A stretch of DNA of 45,043 nt from Tetragenococcus solitarius NBRC 100494 (GCF_001544195.1 NZ_BCPY01000019.1:1-45043), one strand, 5' to 3'; counted from the stretch's first letter, positions 1-9,226 are shown. A program made the numbers and translations. Notes: generated from the sequence alone by a model not told the origin.

Positions 1-17
1 AAATTTTGGAAAAAGTT

Positions 18-46
18 TAGACAAATAGAGAATTTAACTATATAAT
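18..46 (+). promoter_or_regulatory. promoter of ndh2
   Basis: A -35 hexamer TAGACA (18-23) lies 17 nt from a perfect -10 TATAAT (41-46). Transcription would start about 40 nt before the ndh2 ATG, and a good ribosome binding site (AAGGAGAG, 78-85) precedes it. No operator dyad is evident in the short leader. Confidence 0.7.
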
Positions 47-92
47 GAGGTCGATTGTGTAATTATTACGTTTATTTAAGGAGAGATTTTCA

Positions 93-2030
93 ATGGCTAA
101 GCAAAATATTGTCGTTGTTGGGGCAGGATATGCTGGTGTTTCCGCTACAAAATTTATGGCTAAAAAATTTAAAAAAAATGACGATGTCTCAATTACTTTG
201 ATTGACCGTCATTCTTACCATACAATGATGACTGAGCTTCATGAAGTAGCTGCTGCACGAGTTGAACCAAATGCGATTCAATATGATCTACAAAGACTTT
301 TTTGTCGGAAGAAAAATGTGCAACTTGTAACAGATACAGTAACAAGTATTGATAAAGAGCAAAAAACCGTACAAACTAAAAACGGTCAGTATCCTTTTGA
401 TCATTTAATTATTGGTATGGGAGGCGAGCCAAACGATTTTGGTACACCAGGTGTTAAAGAAAATGGGTTTACACTTTGGTCTTTTGAAGATGCCTTGCGC
501 ATTCGTGAACATATCGAAAAAACAGTAGCAAAAGCTGCATTAGAGCCAGATACTGATCTGCGAAAAGCAATGCTAACTTTTGTTGTTTGCGGTTCTGGGT
601 TTACTGGAATCGAGATGGTGGGCGAATTAATTGACTGGAAAGAACGCCTTGCTAAAGATAATAAGTTAGATCCTAGTGAAATCAGTTTGAAGGTTGTTGA
701 AGCATTACCAACAATTTTAAATATGCTAACACGAAATGATGCGGCTAAAGCCGAACGTTACATGAAAAAGAAAAATGTAGAAATTTTAACAAATTCTCCT
801 ATTGTCGAAGTAGCACCAGATCATATTAAACTAAAAGATGGTTCAACTGTGGATACCCACACATTAATATGGACAGCAGGTGTCAAGGCTACTTCAGATG
901 CCGCTGATTTTGGTCTAGAAACAGCTCGGGGAAATCGCCTAGTAGCAAATGAATACATGCAAGCAAAAGGGTATGAAGACAAAAATATTTATATTGTCGG
1001 GGATTTAGTTTACTATGAAGAATTCCCAAATACTCCGACTCCTCAGATCGTACAAGCAGCTGAACAAACGGGACATACTGCTGCCACACATATTGTTAGC
1101 TCAATTAATGGAGGACAAAGTCACAAGTTTAAGGGGAACTACCAAGGCTTTATGGTATCTGTTGGTGCTAAATGGGGCGTAGCTAATTTATTTGATAAGA
1201 TTCATTTAAGCGGTTTTCTGGCAATGATAATGAAACACATTGTAAATATAAGATACTTCTTTGATATCCGGAGCGGTTATTATATGTTCCAGTACGTAAT
1301 GCATGAATTTTTCCGCGTTAAAGATGATCGCAATGTTGCTCGTGGACACACCTCACGTAATAGTAATGTGTTGTGGAGCGTTCCTCTACGTGTTTTCTAT
1401 GGTTTGGTTTGGTTTTTAGAAGCTTTCAAGAAAATTGTAGGTGACGGTAAATGGTTTACTCCAAGTACTTGGTTTGGTGAAGGTTCTTGGTTTGAAGGTG
1501 ATAGTGTATTTCCATGGACTTGGGATTACCAATCAATAGCTGATGCAGCCTCTGGTGCAAGTCAAGCAGCCGATGCAGCTAGCGGAGCTTCTGATGCTGG
1601 TGCTGATGCAGCGGTTGAAGCAGGGAATACTATCTTCGGTTTGAGCTATGCTTATGGGGAAGAACCAATGGCAGTTATTGAGAACTCACCTGACTGGTTT
1701 ATGAATATTATGAAAATAATCATGCCAAACATGGAAGTCGCAATGTTTTTCCAAAAAATGATGGTTTTTGTTGAAATTGGTATTGCTCTTTGCTTAATGG
1801 CTGGACTATTTACTTGGTTATTCAGTGGTGTAACTATTGTCCTTGTAGCAACTTTTTGTTTATCTGGAATGTTTTATTGGGTAAATATTTGGTTTATCCC
1901 TGTCGCATTTGCTTTGATGAACGGATCTGGTCGTGCTTTAGGTTTAGATCGCTGGGTAATCCCATGGTTGCAACGTACTCTAGGAAAATGGTGGTACGGT
2001 TTACTAAAACCATTATATGGAGAAAAATAG
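93..2030 (+). CDS. ndh2: type-II NADH dehydrogenase with C-terminal membrane extension (Ndh2, EET-type)
   Basis: FAD-dependent NADH:quinone oxidoreductase, 645 aa. The N-terminal 400 or so residues are a standard NDH-2: FAD-binding GxGxxG at residues 9-14 (GAGYAG), a second dinucleotide fold with CGSGFTGIE near 165-175, and the late IVGD flavin motif near 300. Ordinary NDH-2 proteins are about 400 aa. This one continues with aromatic-rich sequence, an Ala/Ser/Gly/Asp-rich linker (about 483-511) and then two or three hydrophobic segments near the C-terminus. That extended form is the one known from Listeria Ndh2, which passes electrons to demethylmenaquinone for flavin-based extracellular electron transfer. 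The neighbours eetB and dmkB support that role. It has its own promoter and terminator. The quinone specificity is inferred. Confidence 0.9.
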   Translation: MAKQNIVVVGAGYAGVSATKFMAKKFKKNDDVSITLIDRHSYHTMMTELHEVAAARVEPNAIQYDLQRLFCRKKNVQLVTDTVTSIDKEQKTVQTKNGQYPFDHLIIGMGGEPNDFGTPGVKENGFTLWSFEDALRIREHIEKTVAKAALEPDTDLRKAMLTFVVCGSGFTGIEMVGELIDWKERLAKDNKLDPSEISLKVVEALPTILNMLTRNDAAKAERYMKKKNVEILTNSPIVEVAPDHIKLKDGSTVDTHTLIWTAGVKATSDAADFGLETARGNRLVANEYMQAKGYEDKNIYIVGDLVYYEEFPNTPTPQIVQAAEQTGHTAATHIVSSINGGQSHKFKGNYQGFMVSVGAKWGVANLFDKIHLSGFLAMIMKHIVNIRYFFDIRSGYYMFQYVMHEFFRVKDDRNVARGHTSRNSNVLWSVPLRVFYGLVWFLEAFKKIVGDGKWFTPSTWFGEGSWFEGDSVFPWTWDYQSIADAASGASQAADAASGASDAGADAAVEAGNTIFGLSYAYGEEPMAVIENSPDWFMNIMKIIMPNMEVAMFFQKMMVFVEIGIALCLMAGLFTWLFSGVTIVLVATFCLSGMFYWVNIWFIPVAFALMNGSGRALGLDRWVIPWLQRTLGKWWYGLLKPLYGEK

Positions 2031-2035
2031 AAAAC

Positions 2036-2074
2036 AAAAATGGCTGGAACCTATGCGAAGTTCCAGCCATTTTT
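2036..2074 (+). terminator. intrinsic terminator after ndh2
   Basis: Perfect 15-bp stem (left arm 2036-2050, right arm 2060-2074) with a 9-nt loop. The core is TGGCTGGAAC/GTTCCAGCCA flanked by A and T runs. It starts 5 nt after the ndh2 stop, so eetB-dmkB probably need their own promoter. Confidence 0.9.
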
Positions 2075-2088
2075 AAAGAAACATACAG

Positions 2089-2117
2089 ATCACATTCTTT
2101 TAAGATTATGCTAAAAT
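2089..2117 (+). promoter_or_regulatory. possible promoter of eetB-dmkB
   Basis: An extended -10 (TGCTAAAAT, 2109-2117) has a weak -35 (ATCACA, 2089-2094) 17 nt upstream. Transcription from here would give a leader of about 120 nt before the eetB ATG. The -35 match is only 4 of 6. Confidence 0.4.
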
Positions 2118-2143
2118 AAAAGAGAAGAAAAATTAAACAGCAA

Positions 2144-2243
2144 GGTAAAACTTAGTATTTACCTACTCTACTACATATATATTAAAAAAGGTTGACCTGT
2201 AGAAGGGAGTGACAAAGGCGTCTGTTTTACAGAACGTTTTTTT
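2144..2243 (+). promoter_or_regulatory. structured eetB leader: possible attenuator
   Basis: Three competing elements are visible. GGTAAA (2144-2149) can pair with TTTACC (2158-2163) as a small hairpin. GTAAAAC (2145-2151) can instead pair with GTTTTAC (2224-2230). A hairpin CGTCTGT/ACAGAACG (2219-2236, one bulged A) is followed by seven T's (2237-2243) that run straight into the eetB ATG. The hairpin plus T-tract resembles a weak intrinsic terminator, and the 2145-2151 pairing would disrupt it. I do not recognise a known riboswitch class here. Confidence 0.35.
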
Positions 2244-2798
2244 ATGAATAATCTGAGAAAAATGATTTTTATATCCCTTTTAATCGCCCAAGGGGTCGTT
2301 ATCGGTCTAATTGAAAACATGATTCCCTATCCATTTGCTTTTGCCCCTGGCGCAAAATTAGGTTTAGCAAATCTCATCACAATTATTGCACTATTTACTA
2401 TGTCTAAAAAGGACAGCTTTTTACTGGTCTGGCTACGTTTAATTTTAACTACCCTCTTAGGAGGAACACTTTCAACCTTTTTATATAGCATGAGTGGAGC
2501 TATGCTAAGTTATTTTGGCATGTTACTGGTCAAAAAAATCGGCCCAAAGTATGTCAGCATTATCGGTATTAGCGCGACAGGAGGATTTATGCATAATGTT
2601 GGGCAACTTCTTACTGCTGCATTTATTGCTCAATCGTGGAACGTCTTACTTTATTTACCTATTCTATCTTTTTTAGGTATATTATCAGGAATTGCCATTG
2701 GTATTGCCGCAAATTACCTATTAAAAAGGGTGGATACTTTACGGCATTTTCAAAATGAATATGAGCAACAAACTCAAGAAAAATGGTCAATGTATTGA
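2244..2798 (+). CDS. eetB: EetB-like membrane protein (Gx transporter / Hpre_diP_synt_I family)
   Basis: Small polytopic membrane protein, 184 aa, with about five or six hydrophobic segments and the family hallmark FAPGAKLGLANL near residues 33-44. Databases often name this family heptaprenyl diphosphate synthase component I. In Listeria it is EetB of the extracellular electron transfer locus, and the fold resembles ECF S-components. It lies 40 nt upstream of a polyprenyl synthase, as in EET loci. No ribosome binding site sits at normal spacing: the nearest purine-rich motif (GAAGGGA, 2202-2208) is 35 nt upstream. The only upstream in-frame codons before a stop contain no start, so this ATG is the only reasonable choice. 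The exact biochemical role is unproven. Confidence 0.8.
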   Translation: MNNLRKMIFISLLIAQGVVIGLIENMIPYPFAFAPGAKLGLANLITIIALFTMSKKDSFLLVWLRLILTTLLGGTLSTFLYSMSGAMLSYFGMLLVKKIGPKYVSIIGISATGGFMHNVGQLLTAAFIAQSWNVLLYLPILSFLGILSGIAIGIAANYLLKRVDTLRHFQNEYEQQTQEKWSMY

Positions 2799-2838
2799 CT
2801 GTTAATTATGTTTTGTTTTTTGAATAAAGGAGCTAACT

Positions 2839-3825
2839 ATGAAACTTCATCCTATTTGGAATGATTATCCACAATTACAACCTGAGCTAACACAAACAAT
2901 TAAGCTAATGGAAAACTCAATCCAACTAAAAAACAAGCCGGTCAAAAAAGCTTTATTAGAGATGATTGGCGCAGGTGGAAAACTACTTCGCCCAGCATAT
3001 CAACTACTTTTTTCACAGTTTGGCCCAGAACAAGATCGCCAAAAATCTGTTGCATTAGCAGCTGCTATCGAGATGCTACATACAGCTACATTAATCCATG
3101 ATGACATTGTTGATGATGCTTCATTAAGGCGTAATTTACCCACTATTAGTGCCAAATTCGATAATAATACGGCTGTGTATGCAGGTGATTATCTTTTTGT
3201 CGCTTGTTTTAAACTGATGTCTGGTTATACTAGTTCTTTACGTAGCTTACAAAATAACGCCTTAAGTATGGAAAAGATCTTATCAGGTGAGCTGGGACAG
3301 ATGGAAGACCATTATAACTTATCAATGACAGTGGATGAATACTTAGCTAATATTTCAGGAAAAACGGCCGAATTATTTGCATTAAGTTGTTCTGTCGGTG
3401 CATTTGAAAATGGAACAACGCAATTGTTTGCTAAAAATGTCTCAGATATTGGTCATCACATTGGCATGGCTTTTCAGATCATCGACGACATCTTAGATTA
3501 TACTCAACCTAAAACAGAAATTGGCAAGCCTGTACTAAAAGATGTACGGCAAGGCATCTATACCTTGCCTCTAATTTATGCTTTACAAACAAAACGTGAA
3601 TCGTTAGTTCCTTTTTTAGAAAAAAAAGAACGCATGTCAGAAACCGATATTCAAGAAATATATCGATTAGTTAATGACTTAGGCGGGGTTACTAAAGCCC
3701 AACAACTAGCGAATACTTACACACAAAAAGCTTTAAAAAAGATTGATAAGCTACCAAGTAACTCTGCAAATACAAGGGCCTCCTTACAACAGCTTACCAA
3801 AACATTATTAACACGAACAAATTAA
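2839..3825 (+). CDS. dmkB: polyprenyl diphosphate synthase (DmkB-like)
   Basis: Trans-isoprenyl diphosphate synthase, 328 aa, expected to elongate farnesyl diphosphate with isopentenyl diphosphate to make the quinone side chain. Both aspartate-rich motifs are intact: LIHDDIVDD (first DDxxD, near residue 91) and FQIIDDILDY (second, near 215). There is also an early GGKLLRP substrate-binding stretch. RBS AAAGGAGC precedes the ATG. It is probably co-transcribed with eetB (40 nt gap), which matches DmkB of Listeria-type EET loci; the prenyltransferase partner DmkA is not in this window. It could equally serve general menaquinone synthesis. Confidence 0.85.
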   Translation: MKLHPIWNDYPQLQPELTQTIKLMENSIQLKNKPVKKALLEMIGAGGKLLRPAYQLLFSQFGPEQDRQKSVALAAAIEMLHTATLIHDDIVDDASLRRNLPTISAKFDNNTAVYAGDYLFVACFKLMSGYTSSLRSLQNNALSMEKILSGELGQMEDHYNLSMTVDEYLANISGKTAELFALSCSVGAFENGTTQLFAKNVSDIGHHIGMAFQIIDDILDYTQPKTEIGKPVLKDVRQGIYTLPLIYALQTKRESLVPFLEKKERMSETDIQEIYRLVNDLGGVTKAQQLANTYTQKALKKIDKLPSNSANTRASLQQLTKTLLTRTN

Positions 3826-3847
3826 AAAGTTTCACGTGAAACTTTTT
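3824..3847. terminator. 24-bp perfect dyad after dmkB; terminator with parS-like core
   Basis: Perfectly symmetrical sequence whose central 14 nt are GTTTCACGTGAAAC (3829-3842), flanked by five A's and then six T's. It starts inside the dmkB stop codon. As RNA it can fold with an ACGT loop and a U tail, so it can terminate dmkB. The 14-nt core is also identical to the core of the ParB/Spo0J site parS (TGTTTCACGTGAAACA), differing only in the outermost base pair. Confidence 0.6.
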
Positions 3848-3876
3848 TGATAACTAGAGATCTCATTTTCCTAAAT

Positions 3877-3918
3877 AAAAACACCAGAAATATTTTTCAA
3901 AACATTTCTGGTGTTTTT
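3877..3918. terminator. bidirectional terminator between dmkB and gor
   Basis: Perfect 15-bp stem, left arm 3877-3891 and right arm 3904-3918 (core ACACCAGAAAT/ATTTCTGGTGT). A5 and T5 lie on the two sides, so it works in both directions for the convergent dmkB (+) and gor (-). Confidence 0.9.
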
Positions 3919-3934
3919 ACGTTGCTCTAAGTCT

Positions 3935-5281
3935 TTAAGTCATAGTTACAAATTCTTCAGCTCCAGTTGGATGAATGGCTACTGTATTATCAAAATCAGC
4001 TTTCGTTGCTCCCATTTTGATAGCAACCGCAAAACCTTGTAACATCTCATCCACGTCAATTCCGATTGCATGTAAACCAATAATTTTTTCTTCTTTACCT
4101 AGGCAGACCAATTTCATTTCACATTTTTGTCGATAATCGTTTAAAGCAAAATACATTGGTGTAAAACGAGAACGATATACTTTGATTTCCTCTTTGCCAT
4201 ATTCAGATAGAGCCTGTTCTTCTGTCCAACCGATTGTAGCAATTGGCGGATGAGTAAATACCACACTGGGAACAAAATTATAATCCAAATAAAGATCTGT
4301 TTTACCATTAAATAAACGCTCAGACAATCGACGTCCCGCTGCAATAGCTACTGGAGTAAGTTCTAATTTACCAACCACATCACCGACTGCGTAAATTCCT
4401 TGGGCTGTTGTATTTTGGAATTTGTCTACCCGGATAAAACCTCGTTCATCTAATTTTACCTCGGTATTACCCAAGCCAAAACCATCTACATTAGCAGATC
4501 TGCCTCCGGCGAATAATACACAATCGCCAGTAATTTCTCTGCCATTTTCAAAGATAACAGTATATTCTTCACCTTTTTTTTCAATAGCAGAAGGAACGCT
4601 TTTTTTATAAAGAGAAATCCCTTCTTCTTCATATAGGTTTACCAAGTTTTCACCTAGCATCTGATCGAATTTCCTAAGAGGACGCTCTTTGCGAAAAGCC
4701 CAGGAAACTTTACTACCTAATCCATGTACTACCCCGGCAAGCTCAGCAGCAATATATCCTCCACCTAAAACAATCATATGTTTAGGGGCTTTTTCTAAAG
4801 CGAAAAATCCGTCAGAATCAATAGCATGCTCTCCACCTGGAATATTCAACGTATCTGCGTGTCCACCTGTTGCAATTAAAATATGCGGGGCAGTATATTG
4901 TTCTTTACCCACTTCAATTGTGTTGTTAGTTATAAACTTAGCATAGCCCTTTAAAAACTCCACTCCGCTATTGTCAAATCCCCTTTGATAAGCGCCATGT
5001 AAAAAGTCTATATATTCTTCTCTATTTTTAACTAAAGTTTTGAAATCAAAAACCATCTCGCCGGCTTGGATACCGTAACTTGGTGCATCCCTTTGGATCG
5101 CTTGATAGATATCGCTTGCTTGCCACATTACTTTTTTAGGCACACAACCAACATTAATACAAGTTCCGCCAAGTTCTTTAGCTTCAATTAGCAATACTTT
5201 GGCGCCATGAATAGCCGCACGGTTTGCTGAAGCAATTCCTCCGCTTCCACCGCCTACGACGATATAATCGTATTTTTTCAT
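3935..5281 (-). CDS. gor: glutathione-disulfide reductase
   Basis: FAD- and NADPH-dependent flavoprotein disulfide reductase, 448 aa, cytoplasmic, regenerating GSH from GSSG. The FAD fold VGGGSGG is at residues 9-15. The redox-active pair C41 and C46 sits in [13 protein letters not shown]. The NADPH fold is [10 protein letters not shown], the second FAD motif is YAVGDV, and the C-terminal catalytic motif HPTGAEE is intact. The start was set at the ATG 5279-5281 because GAGGAGG (5287-5293) is 5 nt away; a longer reading frame exists upstream but lacks an RBS. It is a single-gene unit ending in the bidirectional terminator. The substrate could in principle be another low-molecular-weight thiol disulfide, but the terminal motif favours glutathione. 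Confidence 0.9.
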   Translation of the reverse strand: MKKYDYIVVGGGSGGIASANRAAIHGAKVLLIEAKELGGTCINVGCVPKKVMWQASDIYQAIQRDAPSYGIQAGEMVFDFKTLVKNREEYIDFLHGAYQRGFDNSGVEFLKGYAKFITNNTIEVGKEQYTAPHILIATGGHADTLNIPGGEHAIDSDGFFALEKAPKHMIVLGGGYIAAELAGVVHGLGSKVSWAFRKERPLRKFDQMLGENLVNLYEEEGISLYKKSVPSAIEKKGEEYTVIFENGREITGDCVLFAGGRSANVDGFGLGNTEVKLDERGFIRVDKFQNTTAQGIYAVGDVVGKLELTPVAIAAGRRLSERLFNGKTDLYLDYNFVPSVVFTHPPIATIGWTEEQALSEYGKEEIKVYRSRFTPMYFALNDYRQKCEMKLVCLGKEEKIIGLHAIGIDVDEMLQGFAVAIKMGATKADFDNTVAIHPTGAEEFVTMT

Positions 5282-5316
5282 CATATCCTCCTCTGAAATT
5301 TTATGTCTTAAAAACA

Positions 5317-5345
5317 AAATTACCACGCCCATACTTGTCCGTCAA
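5317..5345 (-). promoter_or_regulatory. possible gor promoter
   Basis: On the minus strand a strong -35 TTGACG (5340-5345) is spaced 17 nt from a poor -10 TAATTT (5317-5322). Transcription would begin about 30 nt before the chosen gor ATG. Confidence 0.35.
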
Positions 5346-5357
5346 GAACCTAGGCTT

Positions 5358-5819
5358 TTACTGGATGCTTTGGCTTAGGTGTATCCTATCTTTTAATTGA
5401 AGACCATTTTCAAAAATAGGCTTTTCATAATATTTTATAAAAAAGTCAGATTCGACATGCGTTATACGAAAACCATATTTTTGATATAAATACAGTTGTA
5501 CAAAACTGGTGGTCCCTGTGCCGATCTCCAATAATTTATATTGATTTTCCTTAGCAAAAGTTAACGCAAACAAAAGAAGCTGCTGACCGAACTTCTGCCC
5601 ACGATACTCTTTTTGTATAGCTATGTTCATAATTTCCAAGGTCATTGGTCTTGTAGGTAATAAAACAAGAATACCCACAAGTTGTTTGTTTTTCCGCGCT
5701 TCAAAACAAAAACTACGGGCTAAATATTCATCCACTAACTTTTTTGAAGGATCCGCTTCTAAAAGTAGCTCATAATGCTTTTGTTCTATCTCGTGCAATG
5801 CCTGAACTTCTACGTTCAT
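5358..5819 (-). CDS. GNAT-family N-acetyltransferase
   Basis: 153-aa acetyltransferase. The acetyl-CoA motif A is visible as IAIQKEYRGQKFGQQLL (R/Q-x-x-G-x-G/A type, about residues 66-82), followed by the LYLYQKYGFRI motif B region typical of GNATs. The start was moved to the ATG at 5817-5819 because AAGGAG lies 7 nt upstream; a frame eight codons longer has no RBS. The acceptor substrate cannot be told from sequence. The gene stands between gor and a HAD phosphatase on the same strand, with about 48 nt to the upstream gene, so it may be co-transcribed with that HAD gene. Confidence 0.85.
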   Translation of the reverse strand: MNVEVQALHEIEQKHYELLLEADPSKKLVDEYLARSFCFEARKNKQLVGILVLLPTRPMTLEIMNIAIQKEYRGQKFGQQLLLFALTFAKENQYKLLEIGTGTTSFVQLYLYQKYGFRITHVESDFFIKYYEKPIFENGLQLKDRIHLSQSIQ

Positions 5820-5867
5820 TTTAAACTCCTTTTTCCTAAACAAAAATGTGTATTCCTATATTAAATT

Positions 5868-6563
5868 CTACAATATGTAGATAAGTTCAGTTAAAGATGT
5901 TTTTCTATCAAGTAATTGATCAAACATAACCTTTGTTTCTGGTCTAGTATGTCCACGATGATTATGCCAAACGGCCTTCCAACCAGCACTTTTCGCTCCT
6001 ATTACATCGTTTTCATAAGAATCACCTACATAATAAGTGTCTTTTTTATCTAAATCCATACTTCGTTCTACATGCTCAAATAAACGAGTATCTGGCTTAC
6101 TAATACCCACGGTCGAAGAAATAAAAATATTTTTTTCTGATATCCAACGAGTTAATCCTAGCTGCTGGATTTTTGCCCATTGATGCCCAGTCGGTCCGTT
6201 AGTGATTAGACCGGTAGTCATGCCTTGTTGTTTACAATAATCAAGCAGCTCTTTAGCATCTTCAAACAATTCGATTTTTCCTTGAAAATACGCGTAGTCT
6301 TCTTGAAACTGTAACGCTTGTTTAACTGTTAAATCCATACCAAATTGAGCACAAGCATTTTGCATGCGGTAGATATACATCGCTTCTAACTGCATTTTGC
6401 CTGTGTGAGTCAAATCAAATACTTCATCACTAAAACTACGGCTGAACAAGTATAAATCTTCTATTTGAGAAGAAGGAAAAAAGAAATTCTTTTGTACTGC
6501 TTTTTTAAATGGTTCTAATTGATCATACAGTGTATCATCTAAGTCAAAAATTACCGCCGACAT
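5868..6563 (-). CDS. HAD-superfamily phosphatase (YjjG/YfnB-like)
   Basis: 231-aa haloacid dehalogenase-type hydrolase. All four HAD motifs are visible: nucleophile FDLDDTLYD (residues 6-14), LITNGP (motif II Thr), SKPDTRLF (motif III Lys) and YVGDSYENDVIGA (motif IV acidic residues). The cap is alpha-helical (subfamily IA). The closest style is YjjG/YfnB pyrimidine 5'-nucleotidase, but specificity cannot be read from the sequence. An excellent RBS (AGGAGGT) stands 4 nt before the ATG. Confidence 0.85.
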   Translation of the reverse strand: MSAVIFDLDDTLYDQLEPFKKAVQKNFFFPSSQIEDLYLFSRSFSDEVFDLTHTGKMQLEAMYIYRMQNACAQFGMDLTVKQALQFQEDYAYFQGKIELFEDAKELLDYCKQQGMTTGLITNGPTGHQWAKIQQLGLTRWISEKNIFISSTVGISKPDTRLFEHVERSMDLDKKDTYYVGDSYENDVIGAKSAGWKAVWHNHRGHTRPETKVMFDQLLDRKTSLTELIYIL

Positions 6564-6661
6564 ATTTACCTCCTACATTTACTTTTAAAACTTAATAATA
6601 ATAACAAAAAGAAAAGCAAAATAGTACGTTATTTTCTTTACCCTCTAGAATATAGCTTAAA

Positions 6662-6702
6662 TAAAAACAGCACGCAAGGACTTACTCAGGCCTTTGCGTG
6701 CT
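6662..6702 (-). terminator. terminator of ctsR-clpC
   Basis: GC-rich stem GCACGCAAGG/CCTTTGCGTGC (one bulged base) followed on the minus strand by a TTTTT run. It lies 13 nt after the clpC stop. Confidence 0.85.
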
Positions 6703-6714
6703 TCTTGTGTCTAA

Positions 6715-9207
6715 TTATACTTCTTGTAGTGTTTGTTCTTCTTTTGGTTCTTTTACATTCAAGGTAATTTTTCCTTTGGAGGCGCCTATAGTTACACGAC
6801 TACCAAAGTATACTTCACCAGATAATAAAGCTTCGCTTAATCGATCTTCAACTTCTTTTTGCAAAGCACGGCGAATAGGACGCGCACCATATTCTGGGTC
6901 AAAGCCGGCTTGACCTATTACATCAATAGCTGCTGGTGTAATTTTGAGTTGGATATCTTGTTCATTCATACGTTTTACTATAGACTTACTCATGATTTTT
7001 ACAATCTCATGGATCTCGTCTTTATCTAACGAACGGAAAACAATTGTTTCATCAATACGATTTAAAAACTCTGGACGAAAGGCTTTTTTCAATTCTTCTA
7101 GAATACGTTTTTGCATCGCTTCATGATCTTGTTTCACATCTACTACGTTAAAACCAACGTTTGTTTCTTCACGTAATTCTTGAGCTCCTATATTTGAAGT
7201 CATAATCAAAATCGTATTACGGAAATCCACAGAACGCCCTTTTGAATCCGTCAACTGTCCATCATCTAATACTTGTAACAGAGTATTAAAAACATCCGGG
7301 TGAGCTTTTTCAACTTCATCGAGTAAAATCACTGAATAAGGCTTAGAACGTACTTTTTCTGTTAATTGCCCGCCTTCATCATAACCCACATAGCCAGGAG
7401 GAGAACCGATCAAACGGCTCGTACTGTATTTTTCCATATACTCACTCATATCTACTCGAATCAGAGCATCCTCTGATCCAAACATTGACTCAGCTAATGT
7501 TTTAGCTAATTCAGTTTTACCGACACCTGTCGGTCCCAAGAACATGAAAGAACCAATCGGTCGATCTGGATCTTTTAATCCACTACGAGCACGACGGATA
7601 GAACGAGCAACGGCATTCACTGCTTCGTCTTGGCCCACAACACGTTCATGTAGATTCTTTTCTAAATCTAATAAACGTTGGCTTTCTTTTTTCTCCATTT
7701 GTTCTAATGGCACACCGGTCCATTGTGAAACAATTGCTGCAACATCTTCTTCTGTTACTTTGTCGGTAAAGCCTGTTTCTGTATTCGCTTCTTTATATGA
7801 AACTTCTTGTAATTGTTTATTTAATTCTTGTTCCTGAGTACGTAAACTGGCTGCCTTTTCAAAATCTTGGCTCCTAATTGCGGCTTCTTTTTCTTCTCCA
7901 ATTGCTAATAGTTGTTCTTGCACAACGGCCGTTTCTGAAATTTCGTCCGATTGGTCTAAACGAACTTTGGCTGCCGATTCATCCATTAAATCGATTGCTT
8001 TATCTGGCAGTTGTCTTCCATTAATATAACGAACAGAAAGCTGCACACACGTTTGTAAAGCTTCATCGCTAATTTCTACATTATGATGTTTTTCGTAACG
8101 CGAACGCAATCCTCGCAAAATTTCTACGGCTTCTTCAGGTGTAGGCTCATCTACCTGTACTCTTGCAAAGCGACGCTCTAACGCAGAGTCTTTTTCAATA
8201 TATTTTTGATACTCATCAGAAGTCGTTGCTCCTATTGTTTGTAATTCTCCGCGCGCTAAAGCTGGTTTCAAAATATTTGAAGCATCAATAGCGCCTTCTG
8301 CTCCTCCAGCACCAATCAACGTATGCAATTCATCAATAAACAAAATAATCTGCCCATCTTGGTAAATTTCGTCAATGATTTTTTTCATACGATCTTCAAA
8401 TTCACCACGATACTTTGTACCTGCAACTAATGCTCCTATATCAAGCATCATCAGCCGTTTAGGTTCCATATCTTGCGGAACTTCTCCATTGACAATCTTT
8501 TGGGCCAAACCTTCTGCAATGGCCGTTTTACCGACACCTGGTTCACCTACTAAGGCTGGGTTATTTTTAGTACGCCGGCTTAGTATTTGGATAAGCCGTT
8601 TCACTTCATCGCTACGTCCCACTACTGGATCTAATCTTTTTTCACGAGCGAGTTTGGTTAAATCACGAGCGAGCGAATCTAACGTTGGAGTACCTTCTTG
8701 TGTTTGTTGTTGTCTACTTTGAACTGGACGCCGACGGTTTATGCCATTGTTTCCCTTATTTTGGCTAACGCCCATCTTTTTCTTCAATAATTGACGCATT
8801 TTCGCTAAGCTTAATCCTAAATTCAACATAATGCGAGAAGCTAGGATCTCTTCATCACGTAATAAACCCAAAAGTAAATGTTCAGTACCAACTTGAGGCG
8901 TACCTAGACGCTTAGCCTCATCTCCAGCATAAGCAAAAATTTGCCTAGCTCTTGGAGAATAGGGTAAAAAACCGCCTGCTGGGTAGTTAGTCATCGTTCC
9001 ATAACCTGTTAAATGCTCAATTTCTTCTCTTATATCTTTTTCGTTAACGTTCATTTCGCGTAATGCTTTGCCTGCAATGCCATTAGGTTCAATTAACAAA
9101 GCTAAAAGGATGTGCTCTGATCCTACAGTTTGATGTTTAAAACGTTTAGCTTCTTTTTGTGCAATTTGCAAAACATCTTTGGCTCGCTGCGTAAATAGTT
9201 CGTCCAT
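6715..9207 (-). CDS. clpC: ATP-dependent Clp protease ATPase subunit ClpC
   Basis: Hexameric AAA+ unfoldase, 830 aa, the partner of ClpP in protein quality control. In order: two Clp N-terminal repeats (about 1-145), AAA-1 with Walker A GEPGVGKT, a coiled-coil M region with an acidic UVR-like stretch (about 420-470), AAA-2 with Walker A GPTGVGKT, and a C-terminal D2 small domain. Length is normal for ClpC. The second gene of ctsR-clpC, 19 nt after ctsR; mcsA and mcsB, present between them in Bacillus, are absent, as usual in Lactobacillales. Expression should be heat-inducible through the CtsR operator upstream. Confidence 0.97.
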   Translation of the reverse strand: MDELFTQRAKDVLQIAQKEAKRFKHQTVGSEHILLALLIEPNGIAGKALREMNVNEKDIREEIEHLTGYGTMTNYPAGGFLPYSPRARQIFAYAGDEAKRLGTPQVGTEHLLLGLLRDEEILASRIMLNLGLSLAKMRQLLKKKMGVSQNKGNNGINRRRPVQSRQQQTQEGTPTLDSLARDLTKLAREKRLDPVVGRSDEVKRLIQILSRRTKNNPALVGEPGVGKTAIAEGLAQKIVNGEVPQDMEPKRLMMLDIGALVAGTKYRGEFEDRMKKIIDEIYQDGQIILFIDELHTLIGAGGAEGAIDASNILKPALARGELQTIGATTSDEYQKYIEKDSALERRFARVQVDEPTPEEAVEILRGLRSRYEKHHNVEISDEALQTCVQLSVRYINGRQLPDKAIDLMDESAAKVRLDQSDEISETAVVQEQLLAIGEEKEAAIRSQDFEKAASLRTQEQELNKQLQEVSYKEANTETGFTDKVTEEDVAAIVSQWTGVPLEQMEKKESQRLLDLEKNLHERVVGQDEAVNAVARSIRRARSGLKDPDRPIGSFMFLGPTGVGKTELAKTLAESMFGSEDALIRVDMSEYMEKYSTSRLIGSPPGYVGYDEGGQLTEKVRSKPYSVILLDEVEKAHPDVFNTLLQVLDDGQLTDSKGRSVDFRNTILIMTSNIGAQELREETNVGFNVVDVKQDHEAMQKRILEELKKAFRPEFLNRIDETIVFRSLDKDEIHEIVKIMSKSIVKRMNEQDIQLKITPAAIDVIGQAGFDPEYGARPIRRALQKEVEDRLSEALLSGEVYFGSRVTIGASKGKITLNVKEPKEEQTLQEV

Positions 9208-9226
9208 AAATGGTCACTTCCTAACT

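Noticed and set aside
2209-2247. 12-codon GTG frame overlapping the eetB ATG (ATGA)
   Set aside because: The purine-rich motif directly abuts the GTG with no spacing, so translation is unlikely; kept only as part of the leader observation.
8375-8722. Long plus-strand frames inside clpC and other minus-strand genes
   Set aside because: They are mirror frames of strongly conserved genes, lack RBSs and show no family features.
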